The translations under genes and the position numbers were made by a program. The notes below the pieces were generated by a model. It ran no database searches and had not been told where the DNA came from. It worked only from the letters and a program-made list of their open reading frames with translations. DNA of 64,000 nt from Streptomyces diastatochromogenes (GTDB lineage: Bacteria > Actinomycetota > Actinomycetes > Streptomycetales > Streptomycetaceae): NCBI RefSeq assembly GCF_002242805.1, contig NZ_MCGQ01000006.1, positions 4,438-68,437 on the forward strand, in the 5' to 3' direction. Positions within the stretch are counted from its first letter, which is position 1; each line of letters opens with the position of its first letter. Below, piece by piece: positions 25,643 to 36,000 of this stretch.

Positions 25643-26752
25643 TCACGGCTGGTCGGCGGCGCCCGCTTCGGCGCCGGGGTACGGGGGCGGAACGGGTGTG
25701 CCGGGATACGGGGGCGGAACAGGTGTGCCGGGATACGGGGGCGGAACAGGTGTGCCGGGTGTCGGTCGGCCTGCCCAGGGCGGTGTCGCGGGAGTGCCCG
25801 TGACGGGTGCGTACGGGGTGGCGAAGGCGGGTGGCGGGCCGGGCGGGAGCGGTGCGGGGGCGGTCCGGGCCTGTGGGCGGCGGCGCAGCAGCCACACCAC
25901 GGCCGCCGTGTACAGCGCGATGCTCGTGACGTCGAGAGCGACCAGCGGCCAGGACGCGTCCGCCGCGGTCTCGTCGCTCCTGAGCCCGTCGACGGTGGCC
26001 GCCGAGCCGGCGAAGGCAAGGAGGTTGTTGACCGTGTGCAGCCCGATGGACGCCTCCAGACCGCCCGACCGCCAGGTCAGCCAGCCCGCCGCGACCCCGA
26101 ACACCACGAGGTCGGTGAATCCCCAGGGAGTGCCCCAGCCGTGGGCGGCGGCGAACAGGACGGCCTGGGGCAGGAACGCGAACCAGGGCGAGCGCACGAA
26201 GGCGCCGACGGCCTGCGTCAGCCAGCCCCGGAAGACGTACTCCTCGGCGGCCGCCTGCACGGGAACCAGTACGACGAGCATGGCGAGCGCGGGCCCGAAG
26301 ACCGCCCATCCCGCCCACCGGAACTCCTCGTCGCCGTCGGCGGGCAGCAGGAACATGCCGCCCATCGCCAGGGCGACGATCGGCAGGGCCGTCAGCATGC
26401 ACAGGATCAGCCAGCGCCATCTGAGCCTCCCGGTCACGGACGAGACCGTGCCCGCCGGCCGCTGCCCGATCCAGCGCACGGCCAGCAGCACGACGGGGGT
26501 CGCCACGGCGAGGAGCAGCAGGTCCACGGCGGTGCCCGACACGGGACCGAACTCCACCGCTCCGTCGGGGCCCTCGGGGTACCCCTTCCGGGAGCCCAAC
26601 TCCTCGAGGACGACGTAGAGGACGCCCACGGCGATCATGTAGACCACGGCCACGACCAACGTCCCCACCAGCGGGCGCCACCAGCGGTGGCGCACCGAGA
26701 GCCGGGCCAGTCGGTGGTGGGGCAGGGGTTCGGGCAGCGGTGGCATCGTCAT
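25643..26752 (-). CDS. CPBP (type II CAAX) intramembrane protease family protein
   Basis: 369 residues with about eight hydrophobic segments. The glutamate motif AAAEEYVFRGWLTQ (near residue 167) and a following FLPQAVLFAAAHGWG (His) are the catalytic marks of the CPBP/Abi family. The C-terminal ~80 residues are Pro/Gly-rich, with three copies of GTPVPPPYP. The family processes prenylated or small peptides in some systems and bacteriocin immunity in others; the role here is unknown. It is divergent from the histidine kinase. Confidence 0.87.
   Translation of the reverse strand: MTMPPLPEPLPHHRLARLSVRHRWWRPLVGTLVVAVVYMIAVGVLYVVLEELGSRKGYPEGPDGAVEFGPVSGTAVDLLLLAVATPVVLLAVRWIGQRPAGTVSSVTGRLRWRWLILCMLTALPIVALAMGGMFLLPADGDEEFRWAGWAVFGPALAMLVVLVPVQAAAEEYVFRGWLTQAVGAFVRSPWFAFLPQAVLFAAAHGWGTPWGFTDLVVFGVAAGWLTWRSGGLEASIGLHTVNNLLAFAGSAATVDGLRSDETAADASWPLVALDVTSIALYTAAVVWLLRRRPQARTAPAPLPPGPPPAFATPYAPVTGTPATPPWAGRPTPGTPVPPPYPGTPVPPPYPGTPVPPPYPGAEAGAADQP
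25673..25763. repeat. 24-bp in-frame repeats in the CPBP C-terminal tail
   Basis: Three near-identical copies of a 24-bp unit containing GGATACGGGGGCGGAAC encode PGTPVPPPY repeats. Being in frame, they lengthen a disordered, proline-rich tail. Confidence 0.85.
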
Positions 26753-26890
26753 GGCATCACCTTCTCCGGTGGCATCCGGCCCTGCCGTCGTCCTGCGGCA
26801 CGAACGGCGCCTCTATCGCTGGGTGGGGTTCGGCCTCCACCCCAGGGCCGGTGCCCGGCGTTCGGGCCGCCCTCTACGCTCGTCGGCGAG

Positions 26891-29242
26891 ATGGAGACGA
26901 TACGCAACTGGCTTCTGCCCCTGGTGCTGGCCACCGCACAAAGTGCCCTGCTGTGGCCGGGGTTGCCGGTGCTGGGCCCGGACGGTGCGCCCGGACTGCC
27001 GGGCCTGATCGGCGCCGTGTGCGCCCTCTCCGTGGAGACGGCCGCGCTGGGCCGGCGCCGGCAGGCCCCCGTGCGGGCGCTGGCCGGGACGCTGGTCGCC
27101 TTCGTCCTGGGCACGGTCGCCTGGCCGGACGGCTACCTCGGCCTCGGCACGCTGGTCGCCGTGTACTCCGTCGCCGCCCGCTGCCCCGTACCGGTGACGG
27201 TCCGGGCCGTCACCGGGGCCGTGGGCGTCGAGTGGGGGCTGGCCGCCGTGCAGGACGGCCTCCGCGTCTCGCTCCTGACGATGGCGATCGCCCTGTCCGT
27301 GTACGTCCTGTGCGCGGGACTCGGCGAAGCGCGGCGCCAGTGGCTCGGCGGGCGGCTCTCCGCGGCCCGCCGGCTGGCCGGAGCGGAGCACGCCCGTCGG
27401 ACGGCGGGGGACCACGAACGCCGGCGACTCGCGCGCGAACTGCACGACGTGAGTGCCCATCACCTCACCTCGGTCGTCGTCACCGTCGACGCCGCGCGCA
27501 GACTCAAGGACAGCAGGCCGGAGCTGGCCGCCGAGGCACTGTCGTTCGCGGAACGCACGGGCATCGAGACCGTGGCGGCGCTGCAGCGGCTCGTCGGTCT
27601 CCTGCGGGACACCGACCGTCCGGGCCCGGAGGCCACGAGCGCGGAGATCGAGGAACTGGTCGCGGGATTCGGCCGGTTGGGCCGACCCGTCGCAGCCCAC
27701 CTCCCCGACGACCTGACCGGCCCCGTGGCCGAGGCGATCCACGGCATCGTCCGCGAGGCCCTCACCAACGCCCTGCGGCACGCTCCCGGCGCCGCCGCCC
27801 GGGTGCTCGTCCGCCGGGAGAACGGCGTGCTGGAACTGACCGTGGAGAACGCGCCGCCGCGCACCTCCGCACCGCACGACGCCGGCGGTCTCGGCGCCGG
27901 ACGCGGCGTGGCCGGCATGCGGGAACGGGCCGCATCGGCCGGCGGTGAGCTGACCGCCGGCCCGAGCCCCGACGGCGGTTGGCTGGTCCGCGCGACCCTG
28001 CCCGACACCGCCGGGCCCCGGCAGCCGCCCCGGCCCGTATGGCGGCGCGACATCCTGCGCGAGCAGCGGCTCGCCGATCCCGCCCTGGCCCTGACCGCGA
28101 TGGTCCTGCCGGTGGTCACCGCCCTCGCGGCCACGGAGGACTGGTCGGAACGGACCAGGCGCGACTCGGTACCGGAGCTGATCGCCGTGACGGTGCTGCT
28201 GGTCCTGCACGCGCTGCCTCTGGTGTGGCGCAGACGTGCCCCGCTGGCCTCCTATGCCGCCGTGCTGGCCACGGCCTGGCTGTGGCCCGTGACCGTCGCC
28301 GTGCTGCCCCTGCCGTCACGGGTGTCGCAGTTCCTCGTCATGGGCACGTTCGTGGAGCTGCTCGCCGTGTACGCGGTCGCCGCGTACGGGCAGGGGCCCT
28401 CCCGCACCTGGCCCGCTGCGATCGCGGGGACCTTCGGCACGGCCTCGGTGGTCACGGCAACGGCCGCTGCCGACGGCTCGTTCGAGGGCGATCCGATCGG
28501 CGGGCTCACCGTCGTGATGGTGGTCGTCCTGGGCGTCCTGCTGGCTCCCGTCTTCGCCGCCGTGTGCGGCGCCGGCCTCGTCGTACGACGCCGACGCCTG
28601 CGCCTTCTGGCGAACGACGACTTCGCGCTCGCCCGCTCGATGTGGCATGCGGAGCGGGCCGCCGAGGCCGAACGGCACCGGCTGGCGGTCACGTTGCGCG
28701 AGGCCGTACTGCACCACACGGCCTCGCTCGTCGAACTGGCCCGGCAGGGAAGGCTCGACGACGTGGCCGCCACGGCCAGGGCGGCCCTCGCCGCCATGCG
28801 GGACATGCTGCACAGCCTCGGCGACGGCGCGGACCTTGAGGGCCGCCTCGCTCCGTCCCCGACCGCCGCCGACCTCGACACGCTGTGCCGCACCCTGCGC
28901 GCCGCCGGCCGCGACGTGCGGTTGCGGGGCCTGCCGGAAGCCGCGCGGGACCTGCCGCCGTCCGTGCACGTCTCGACGTACCGGATCGTCGAAGCGGCAC
29001 TCGGCGCGGGCGACCACGGGCCGGCCCGGGTGACCCTGAGGCGGCGCCGTGGCACCGTGCACATCACGCTGACGGGCGTACCGCTCGCCGGCGCCGGCCC
29101 GGTCGCCGAACGCCTGCGTGTGCAGGTCGCCGCGGGCGAGGGCCGCATCGCGTTCGAACCGATCGGTAAGGTACGGGTGTCGTTGCCGGCCGGACCCGCT
29201 CCGGCCCCCGTCCAGGAGGTGTCCCCGTCGCCGTACGCGTGA
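26891..29242 (+). CDS. Fused sensor histidine kinase: active NarL-type kinase plus degenerate second kinase half
   Basis: 783 residues from ATG 26891. The N-terminal half has four or five helices, then a HisKA_3 dimerisation helix with LARELHDVSAHHLTSVV (phospho-acceptor His185). The ATPase has an N box (REALTNALRHAPG) and G box (GAGRGVAGMRERA). Residues ~380-560 add a second membrane block (LIAVTVLLVLHALPLVW, LTVVMVVVLGVLLAPVF). A second HisKA-like helix has LAVTLREAVLHHTASLV: the ELHD His is replaced (LREA), and no N or G box follows. The second half therefore looks like a pseudokinase. It probably senses a membrane cue and phosphorylates the response regulator encoded next, whose start overlaps its stop. 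Confidence 0.88.
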   Translation: METIRNWLLPLVLATAQSALLWPGLPVLGPDGAPGLPGLIGAVCALSVETAALGRRRQAPVRALAGTLVAFVLGTVAWPDGYLGLGTLVAVYSVAARCPVPVTVRAVTGAVGVEWGLAAVQDGLRVSLLTMAIALSVYVLCAGLGEARRQWLGGRLSAARRLAGAEHARRTAGDHERRRLARELHDVSAHHLTSVVVTVDAARRLKDSRPELAAEALSFAERTGIETVAALQRLVGLLRDTDRPGPEATSAEIEELVAGFGRLGRPVAAHLPDDLTGPVAEAIHGIVREALTNALRHAPGAAARVLVRRENGVLELTVENAPPRTSAPHDAGGLGAGRGVAGMRERAASAGGELTAGPSPDGGWLVRATLPDTAGPRQPPRPVWRRDILREQRLADPALALTAMVLPVVTALAATEDWSERTRRDSVPELIAVTVLLVLHALPLVWRRRAPLASYAAVLATAWLWPVTVAVLPLPSRVSQFLVMGTFVELLAVYAVAAYGQGPSRTWPAAIAGTFGTASVVTATAAADGSFEGDPIGGLTVVMVVVLGVLLAPVFAAVCGAGLVVRRRRLRLLANDDFALARSMWHAERAAEAERHRLAVTLREAVLHHTASLVELARQGRLDDVAATARAALAAMRDMLHSLGDGADLEGRLAPSPTAADLDTLCRTLRAAGRDVRLRGLPEAARDLPPSVHVSTYRIVEAALGAGDHGPARVTLRRRRGTVHITLTGVPLAGAGPVAERLRVQVAAGEGRIAFEPIGKVRVSLPAGPAPAPVQEVSPSPYA

Positions 29243-29889
29243 TCGTCGTCGACGACCAGGCCGTGGTCAGGGCGGGCTTCGCCGCCATCGTGGACGCCGA
29301 ACCCGACCTCATCGTCGTCGGCGAGGCCGGAGACGGAGCGACGGCGGTGTCGCTCGCCACCGCCGAGGCTCCCGACCTCGTCCTGATGGACATCCGGATG
29401 CCGGGCATGGACGGACTCACCGCGACCCGCCTGATCACCGCGCCGGAGAACGGGCCGCGGGTGCTCGTGCTCACCACCTTCGACCTCGACGAGTACGTGT
29501 ACGAGGCCCTGCGCGCCGGAGCGTCCGGGTTCCTGCTGAAGGACGCCCAGCCCGAAGATCTGCTGACCGCGATCCGCGTCGTCGCCTCGGGCGACGGCAT
29601 CCTGGCCCCCACCGTGACCCGTCGCCTCATCCGCACCTTCGCCCAGGGCGCCCGGCAAGTTCCCACGGTGACCGGGGTCTTCGAGCACCTCACCCCGAGG
29701 GAACGGGAAGTACTGCTGAAGATCGCCTCGGGCCTCACCAACGCCGAGATCGGAGCCGAACTCGGCGTGACCACGGGCACCGTGAAGACCCACGTGAACG
29801 GCCTGCTGTCCAAGCTCGGCCTGCGCGACCGGGTCCAGGCCACCATCCTCGCCTACGAGAGCGGACTGATCCGTCCCCGCACGAGCTGA
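29239..29889 (+). CDS. NarL/LuxR-type response regulator
   Basis: 216 residues. The receiver domain has VVDDQAVVRAGFAAIV, phospho-acceptor Asp51 in LVLMDIRMPGMDG, a TTFDLDEYVYEALRAGASGF segment and Lys in LLKDAQPEDLL. The C-terminal HTH is LTPREREVLLKIASGLTNAE then GVTTGTVKTHVNGLLSKLGL. It overlaps the kinase stop (GTGA) and so forms a coupled two-component pair. The GTG at 29239 lacks a well-spaced ribosome site; AGGAGG lies ~20 nt upstream, so coupled or unusual initiation is possible. Confidence 0.9.
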   Translation: MIVVDDQAVVRAGFAAIVDAEPDLIVVGEAGDGATAVSLATAEAPDLVLMDIRMPGMDGLTATRLITAPENGPRVLVLTTFDLDEYVYEALRAGASGFLLKDAQPEDLLTAIRVVASGDGILAPTVTRRLIRTFAQGARQVPTVTGVFEHLTPREREVLLKIASGLTNAEIGAELGVTTGTVKTHVNGLLSKLGLRDRVQATILAYESGLIRPRTS

Positions 29890-29945
29890 CAGCGCAAACG
29901 GGCCGAGCCGTCAGGGCGACGGCAGCCGAGACCCCGTACGGGTGA

Positions 29946-31199
<1,254 letters not shown>

Positions 31200-32215
31200 G
31201 TCCCCGACGGTGCCGAACGATGGCAGGAGCCCGGCGGAGCGGATCCTTTCCCCGAGGACCCAGGAGGTGAACTGGGTGCCGTGATCGGCGTGCACTATCC
31301 CGCCTGGTTCGGGGCGCTGGTTGCGGAGGGCCATGTCCAACGCGTTGACCACAAGGGTGGCGTCCTGTCGGGAGTCGATCGACCAGCCCACGATCTTGCG
31401 GCTGAACGCGTCCAGGACCGCCGCGCAGTACACCCACCCTTCCCTGGTGCGGTGTTGCGTGATGTCGGAGACCCACAGCTCGTTGGGACGCAGCCGATGG
31501 AACTTGCGGTTGACCAGGTCCTCGGCAGTGACGACACCCCGCAGGCGCTTGATCCGCACCGGTCCGGGCAGTCCGTAGATCCCGGCCTGTGTCATCAGCA
31601 CCGACACGGTCCTCGAGCACACCTGGATGCTCATGCCCATGCCCAGGGTGAGCTCGGCATGTATGCGGCGGTAGCCGTAGGTGCCGCGTGACGCGACGTG
31701 GACCTCGCGGATCAGCCCGGTCAGCCACTCCCGTCGCAGCTGCCGCGCTGTGGTGGGGGTGCGTTTGTGCTTGTAGTAGTTCTGCCGGGCGACCCCGAGG
31801 ATCCGGCAGCATCGATCGACCGGTGCCCCGGCATCGACGAGACGGTCGATCACCGGGTAGAGCCTCTTGGGGCCGGCTTGTCCTCGCCGAGGAACTTGGC
31901 GGCCTTGCGGACGATCTCAAGCTCGGCTTCCAGCTCGCGGATCCGTCGCCGCGCTGCACGCAGCTCTGCGGACTCCTCCGAGACCATGCCAGGGCGCCGT
32001 CCGTTGCCGATGTCGTCCTGGCGCAACCACTTCGACAACGTGACCGGATGGATGCCGAGGTCAACGGCGGTCTGCTTCTGTTCTTTTCCTGCCCGCACCA
32101 ACACGATGGCGCGGGCGCGGAACTCAGCGGGGCAGGCGCTGGGCATGTCCGGCAGCCTTTCGTGAAGGCCGTCAGTTAGCCACCAGAAATGGAACCTGAG
32201 AGGTGGGGCAGGTCA
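31200..32215 (-). mobile_element. IS3-family insertion sequence, 3'-truncated
   Basis: The element has an OrfA/OrfB pair on the minus strand. A plausible left end is near 32215, where the minus strand reads TGACCTGCCCCACCTCTCAG, similar to actinobacterial IS3 termini. The right end is missing: OrfB homology stops at ~31200, before the third catalytic residue. It lies between the broken ligase gene and the AbiJ/HEPN-like gene. Confidence 0.8.
31850..32146 (-). CDS. IS3 transposase OrfA (HTH, leucine-zipper protein)
   Basis: 98 residues. The HTH_Tnp_1 part is FRARAIVLVRAGKEQKQTAV then DLGIHPVTLSKWLR. The C-terminal coiled coil is ELRAARRRIRELEAELEIVR. It overlaps OrfB by 4 bp. Reading GGCCCCAAGAGG one base back would join it to OrfB as ...GEDKPA-PKRLYPVIDRL, the usual -1 frameshift arrangement of IS3 elements. 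Confidence 0.88.
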   Translation of the reverse strand: MPSACPAEFRARAIVLVRAGKEQKQTAVDLGIHPVTLSKWLRQDDIGNGRRPGMVSEESAELRAARRRIRELEAELEIVRKAAKFLGEDKPAPRGSTR

Positions 32216-32263
32216 AGATGTCACCCAAACCTGCAGCAGATCCGGACGGCGCAGGCCCGCTAT

Positions 32264-33079
32264 CTATTGGGGTTTGCTTGCCGCTAGGTCGTTGAGCACA
32301 GCGTTGACCGTCGACCAGCACAGATCGGCTGTGTCGAAGTCTGCGCTGTGCTTGGCTCGCTTCTCCGCAAGAGGATGGACCAGGTTGCGGTAGGTCCGCA
32401 GCAACTCCGAGGCCATCTTCGCGTCCTGGTCGATCCACCCATTGGTGTGGGCGTGCTGAACAAGATCCTGCAACCCTGCAGCGCGTAGTGGCTTGGGGAA
32501 CGGGACGTCTGCTCGCCTGGCTTCGGCTGCGTGGACCAGGACGCCTTCGAGGAGGCTGCCGAGCATGATGACCGCGGAAGTGTAGGCGCCGTGTTCTTGG
32601 CAAATGCGTGCTTCATCGAGGCGTAGTTGAACGGCGCGAGCCAGGTCCGGGTCGGTGACGATGTCGGTGATGGCTACTTTGAGTTCCACTCGCTGGGGGC
32701 GTGGCGGGTTGTCGGGGTCGTACTCAACGAGGACGGGCTGGCCGTTGCGGTAGTCGATGCGGCGGCCTTCCAGGGCTAGGACTTCCTGGAGGCGTTCGAT
32801 GACGGGGCCGTACTCGCTAGGCTGCTGCTGGTACTCCCGTCGGTCGGCCAGGCGCAGGACAACGCGTTCGACTTCTCCGGTGTCGTCCTCCTTCCGTTCG
32901 CGCAGGAGGTCCAGGATCCAGCGCTGGCGCGGACTGCCGTCATGATCGGGGACGTCTTCCAAGCCAGCCCGCCGGAGGAAGAGCGCCAGCTCCCAGCCAC
33001 GTCGTCGTTTCATGCCGGGCTCATCGCCGCAGATCATGGCGGCGAGTTCGTCGAGTGTGCTGTCGTCGAAGTTCTCCAT
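32264..33079 (-). CDS. AbiJ/HEPN-like protein, putative defence effector
   Basis: 271 residues from ATG 33079. It starts one base after the helicase stop (TGACATG), so it is translated from the same message. The N-terminal ~80 residues (LDELAAMICGDEPGMKRRRG, WELALFLRRAGLEDVP) resemble the N-terminal modules of AbiJ-type abortive-infection proteins. The C-terminal half is all-helical, with SAVIMLGSLLEGVLVHAAEA and LLRTYRNLVHPLAEKRAKHS; RNLVHP fits the RxxxxH motif of HEPN ribonucleases. I infer an RNase-like effector or partner of the helicase. Confidence is high that it is a gene, moderate for the family. Confidence 0.7.
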   Translation of the reverse strand: MENFDDSTLDELAAMICGDEPGMKRRRGWELALFLRRAGLEDVPDHDGSPRQRWILDLLRERKEDDTGEVERVVLRLADRREYQQQPSEYGPVIERLQEVLALEGRRIDYRNGQPVLVEYDPDNPPRPQRVELKVAITDIVTDPDLARAVQLRLDEARICQEHGAYTSAVIMLGSLLEGVLVHAAEARRADVPFPKPLRAAGLQDLVQHAHTNGWIDQDAKMASELLRTYRNLVHPLAEKRAKHSADFDTADLCWSTVNAVLNDLAASKPQ

Positions 33080-33080
33080 G

Positions 33081-36000
33081 TCAGGCTGCCTTGCTGTCGT
33101 CGTCCGGTTCGCCGTCGTAGGGGTCCATGTCTTCGTCGTCGGGCTCGGCTTCGGCCAGTCCGGCCGGAGTCCATGGCGCGTGAGGTTCGGTGTCCTCCCT
33201 GGATGTCCCGGGCGTGGCACGCGGGTGGATGCCGAGGTCGGTCAGGCGTTTCCACAGGGGGGCCAGGGCTTCTTCCGGTGAGAGCGCGAAGGCGCTGCTG
33301 CGTACGCGCCAGAATGTCCAGCCGGCACGTCGCAGTTCCCGTTCCCGCTCGGCGTCGTCGTGGATCTGCTGCCTGTCGGAGTGGTAGGGGCTTCCGTCGC
33401 ATTCGACGGCGAGGCGCCCGTGGTCTCCGGTGACGACGAGGTCGATGAATTTGCCGTTGACTTCCCACTGCGGCACGACGTCGTAGCCGCGTTCCTTGAT
33501 GCGCAGGAAGACGCGCTGTTCGAAGAGTGACTGGAAGGGCGCACAGAGTTGGTCTGGGCTGACGTTGGCCGGTTGGTGGGCGTGGCTGTAGGGCGGGGGC
33601 GGGCTTTGCATGTAGGTGAGCAGGGAGTGTCGCAGGTCCTTGCTGCTGAGCTGGTCGGTGGTCATGGAGTGGAAGAGCCACATCTGGTCACGGGCTCGGC
33701 TGGCTGCGACGTTGAAGCGTCGCTCGTGTTGGCGGCCGGTCGCGGCAATGACGTTGCGGCCGTCAACGACCATCGACAGCAGGATGACGTCGCGTTGGTC
33801 GCCTTGGAATTCTTCGGGGGTCCCGATCTGGATGTTGTGGCGTTCACGGGCGGGCATGTCGATGCGCTGGTCAACGAGGTCCTGGACGAGCCGCGTCTGA
33901 TCGCCTTGGCGCAGGATGATGACGCCCATGGTGCGGTCGGCGTAGGCCGGGTCCTGGGTGAGGCGGTGGAGTTGGTCAACGACAGCCTCTGCTTCTGGCC
34001 GGTTGATCAGCTTGTCCCTGCGCCCTTCGCAGTGGCCCTCGGGAACGTGGACCACCTTCAGTGGGGGAAGCCGGTCCGAGCCGTGCTGACGTAGCAGGAT
34101 GAGCTGGTTGTCGGGATAGAACTGCATCGAGGACCACTTGATGATCTCGGGCATGCAGCGGAAGTGCTCGGTGAGGCGGATCACCTCGGTGAAGCGAGAT
34201 GACAGCAGTTCATAGAGGTTGGACTTGGGGTCGAAGCCTTCGCGCTGCCAGGGTTCGAGCGCGGCCATGCGTTCGTCAAAGATCTGGGTGATCCGGTCGT
34301 GCTTGCTGCCGGTGTAGGCGGGCGCGCACTGGCGGTCGTCTCCGACGACGATGATCCGCGGGGCGAGCCAGAGCAACAGCAGGCCGTTCAGACCGACCTG
34401 GCTTGCTTCGTCGACGATCACCACATCGAAGGAGTCCGGTTCCGGGCTGATCGTTTCAGCTACCTGCCTCAGCGGCATGACCCATGCCGGTACCGCGCCC
34501 TGAGCTGTCTGCATGGCTGAACGCGCGTGGCGTTGATGGCGTTTGCCGTACTCCGTTGTTCCTTGACCGGCGTTGGCGATAGCGGTGGCGTAGGCGGCCA
34601 GGGCCTGCTTGTGCTTCGTGGTCATCCGCCTTACACAGTGCAGGGCCGCACGGTCACAGACAAGCTGCTCCACCAGATCGTGGAGTCGGGCTTCGACCTG
34701 TGCCAGCTCCCCTTCCAACTGCTCCTCTCGCCCGGGAAGCAGATACGTGTCGAGGAAGTCCTGCGCTTGCCGCCATGCCCACGCCTGTGGCAATGCGGTG
34801 AACCGGGCGCGCCAGTGCACCCCGAGGGGTTCGGCAGCAAATGCCTGTGCCAGCTCTGGATGGGCTTCGCTGAGGCGCTGGAAGAGTTTGCCGGTCTCGC
34901 GCCGGTCCGCCTCGCGCTGGAATGCCGCAGCCAATGCGTCCATTGCGAGTGCGTAGGCCTGCGCGTCGCGCGCAGCTGCCGCATCAGCCGCATGCTGGAG
35001 TTCCTCAACAGCGTGTGGCTGTGGCTGAGGAAGGCCGGCAAGGAGCTCGTCGAGCTGCCGGGCTGCCTTCCTGACCTGCGACAGCTGCCGGGCCCGTACC
35101 GTGGCGTGGCGGATGTCCTGCCATTGTTCAGAGGTGGTGACCGATGCCGGGATGCCGTTAGCCAGCAGGGTTGTGTGGACTTGGCGGATTACTTCGACGC
35201 ACGTGTCGACGGCCTGCAAGACAGCTGCTCTGTCGAGGAGTTCGGCTACCAGCAACTCGGCCGTGCCTTGTCCGACGGTCGATCCGACGCCTGCCCATCG
35301 CCCGCGCAGGGTAAGGGCGTGGGCGCGCATCTCCAGATGGCGAACCACCGCAGTGATCTGCTCTCGGCCGTTGGGAGCCATGCCTTCCACACGGCACTGT
35401 TCCAGCAGGACACGGGCTTGTTTGAGAACGGCCGGCCGGGGCCAGTGCTTGTTCAACTGCCCGCCCTTCAGGACGTACTGCTCCACGTTGCGGCCGCTGA
35501 TCAGGAGCTCTTTCTCCTCGCTTTCGGAAAGCTGCGGTATTTCCACCTCGGGGAAGGAGGCTGCCGCTATCTCCTGCTGTGTCTGCTGGGCACGCAGTGA
35601 GGCGTTTCGGATGCTGTCCCACATTTGCTGCCATCGGCATGCGATGCCGTCCTGAAGTGCACGGGTGGACCACGTCTCTTCGTGCCATGACGCAGGATCC
35701 GCGGACAGACCCACACTCTGCAGAGCGTGCTGGGCTTGGTCGAGCAGCGTTTCCAGGACCGTGAGTTCCGCGTCGCCGTGGTCAGCCAGCGTCTGGGCCA
35801 ATGGCGTGACGGGCTCGGGCCCAAGGGCTTCCTCGGCTGCTTCCAGCTCGCTGATGCGGCCGGCGACATCCGTGGGGTTCGGCAGAGTGGCGGGATCGGG
35901 GCAGTGGTGGATGTGCGTGTCGAGGATTCCCGGGCCATGCATGGTGACCAGCAGCCAGAGCCGCTGAGCCTCATCCGTGGTCAACGGCGGCAGTTGCTCC

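Noticed and set aside
23666..26890. Plus-strand frame continuous with the histidine kinase, giving a protein of over 1800 residues
   Set aside because: The upstream part is the antisense of the GGT and CPBP genes and is low-complexity; the kinase starts at ATG 26891.
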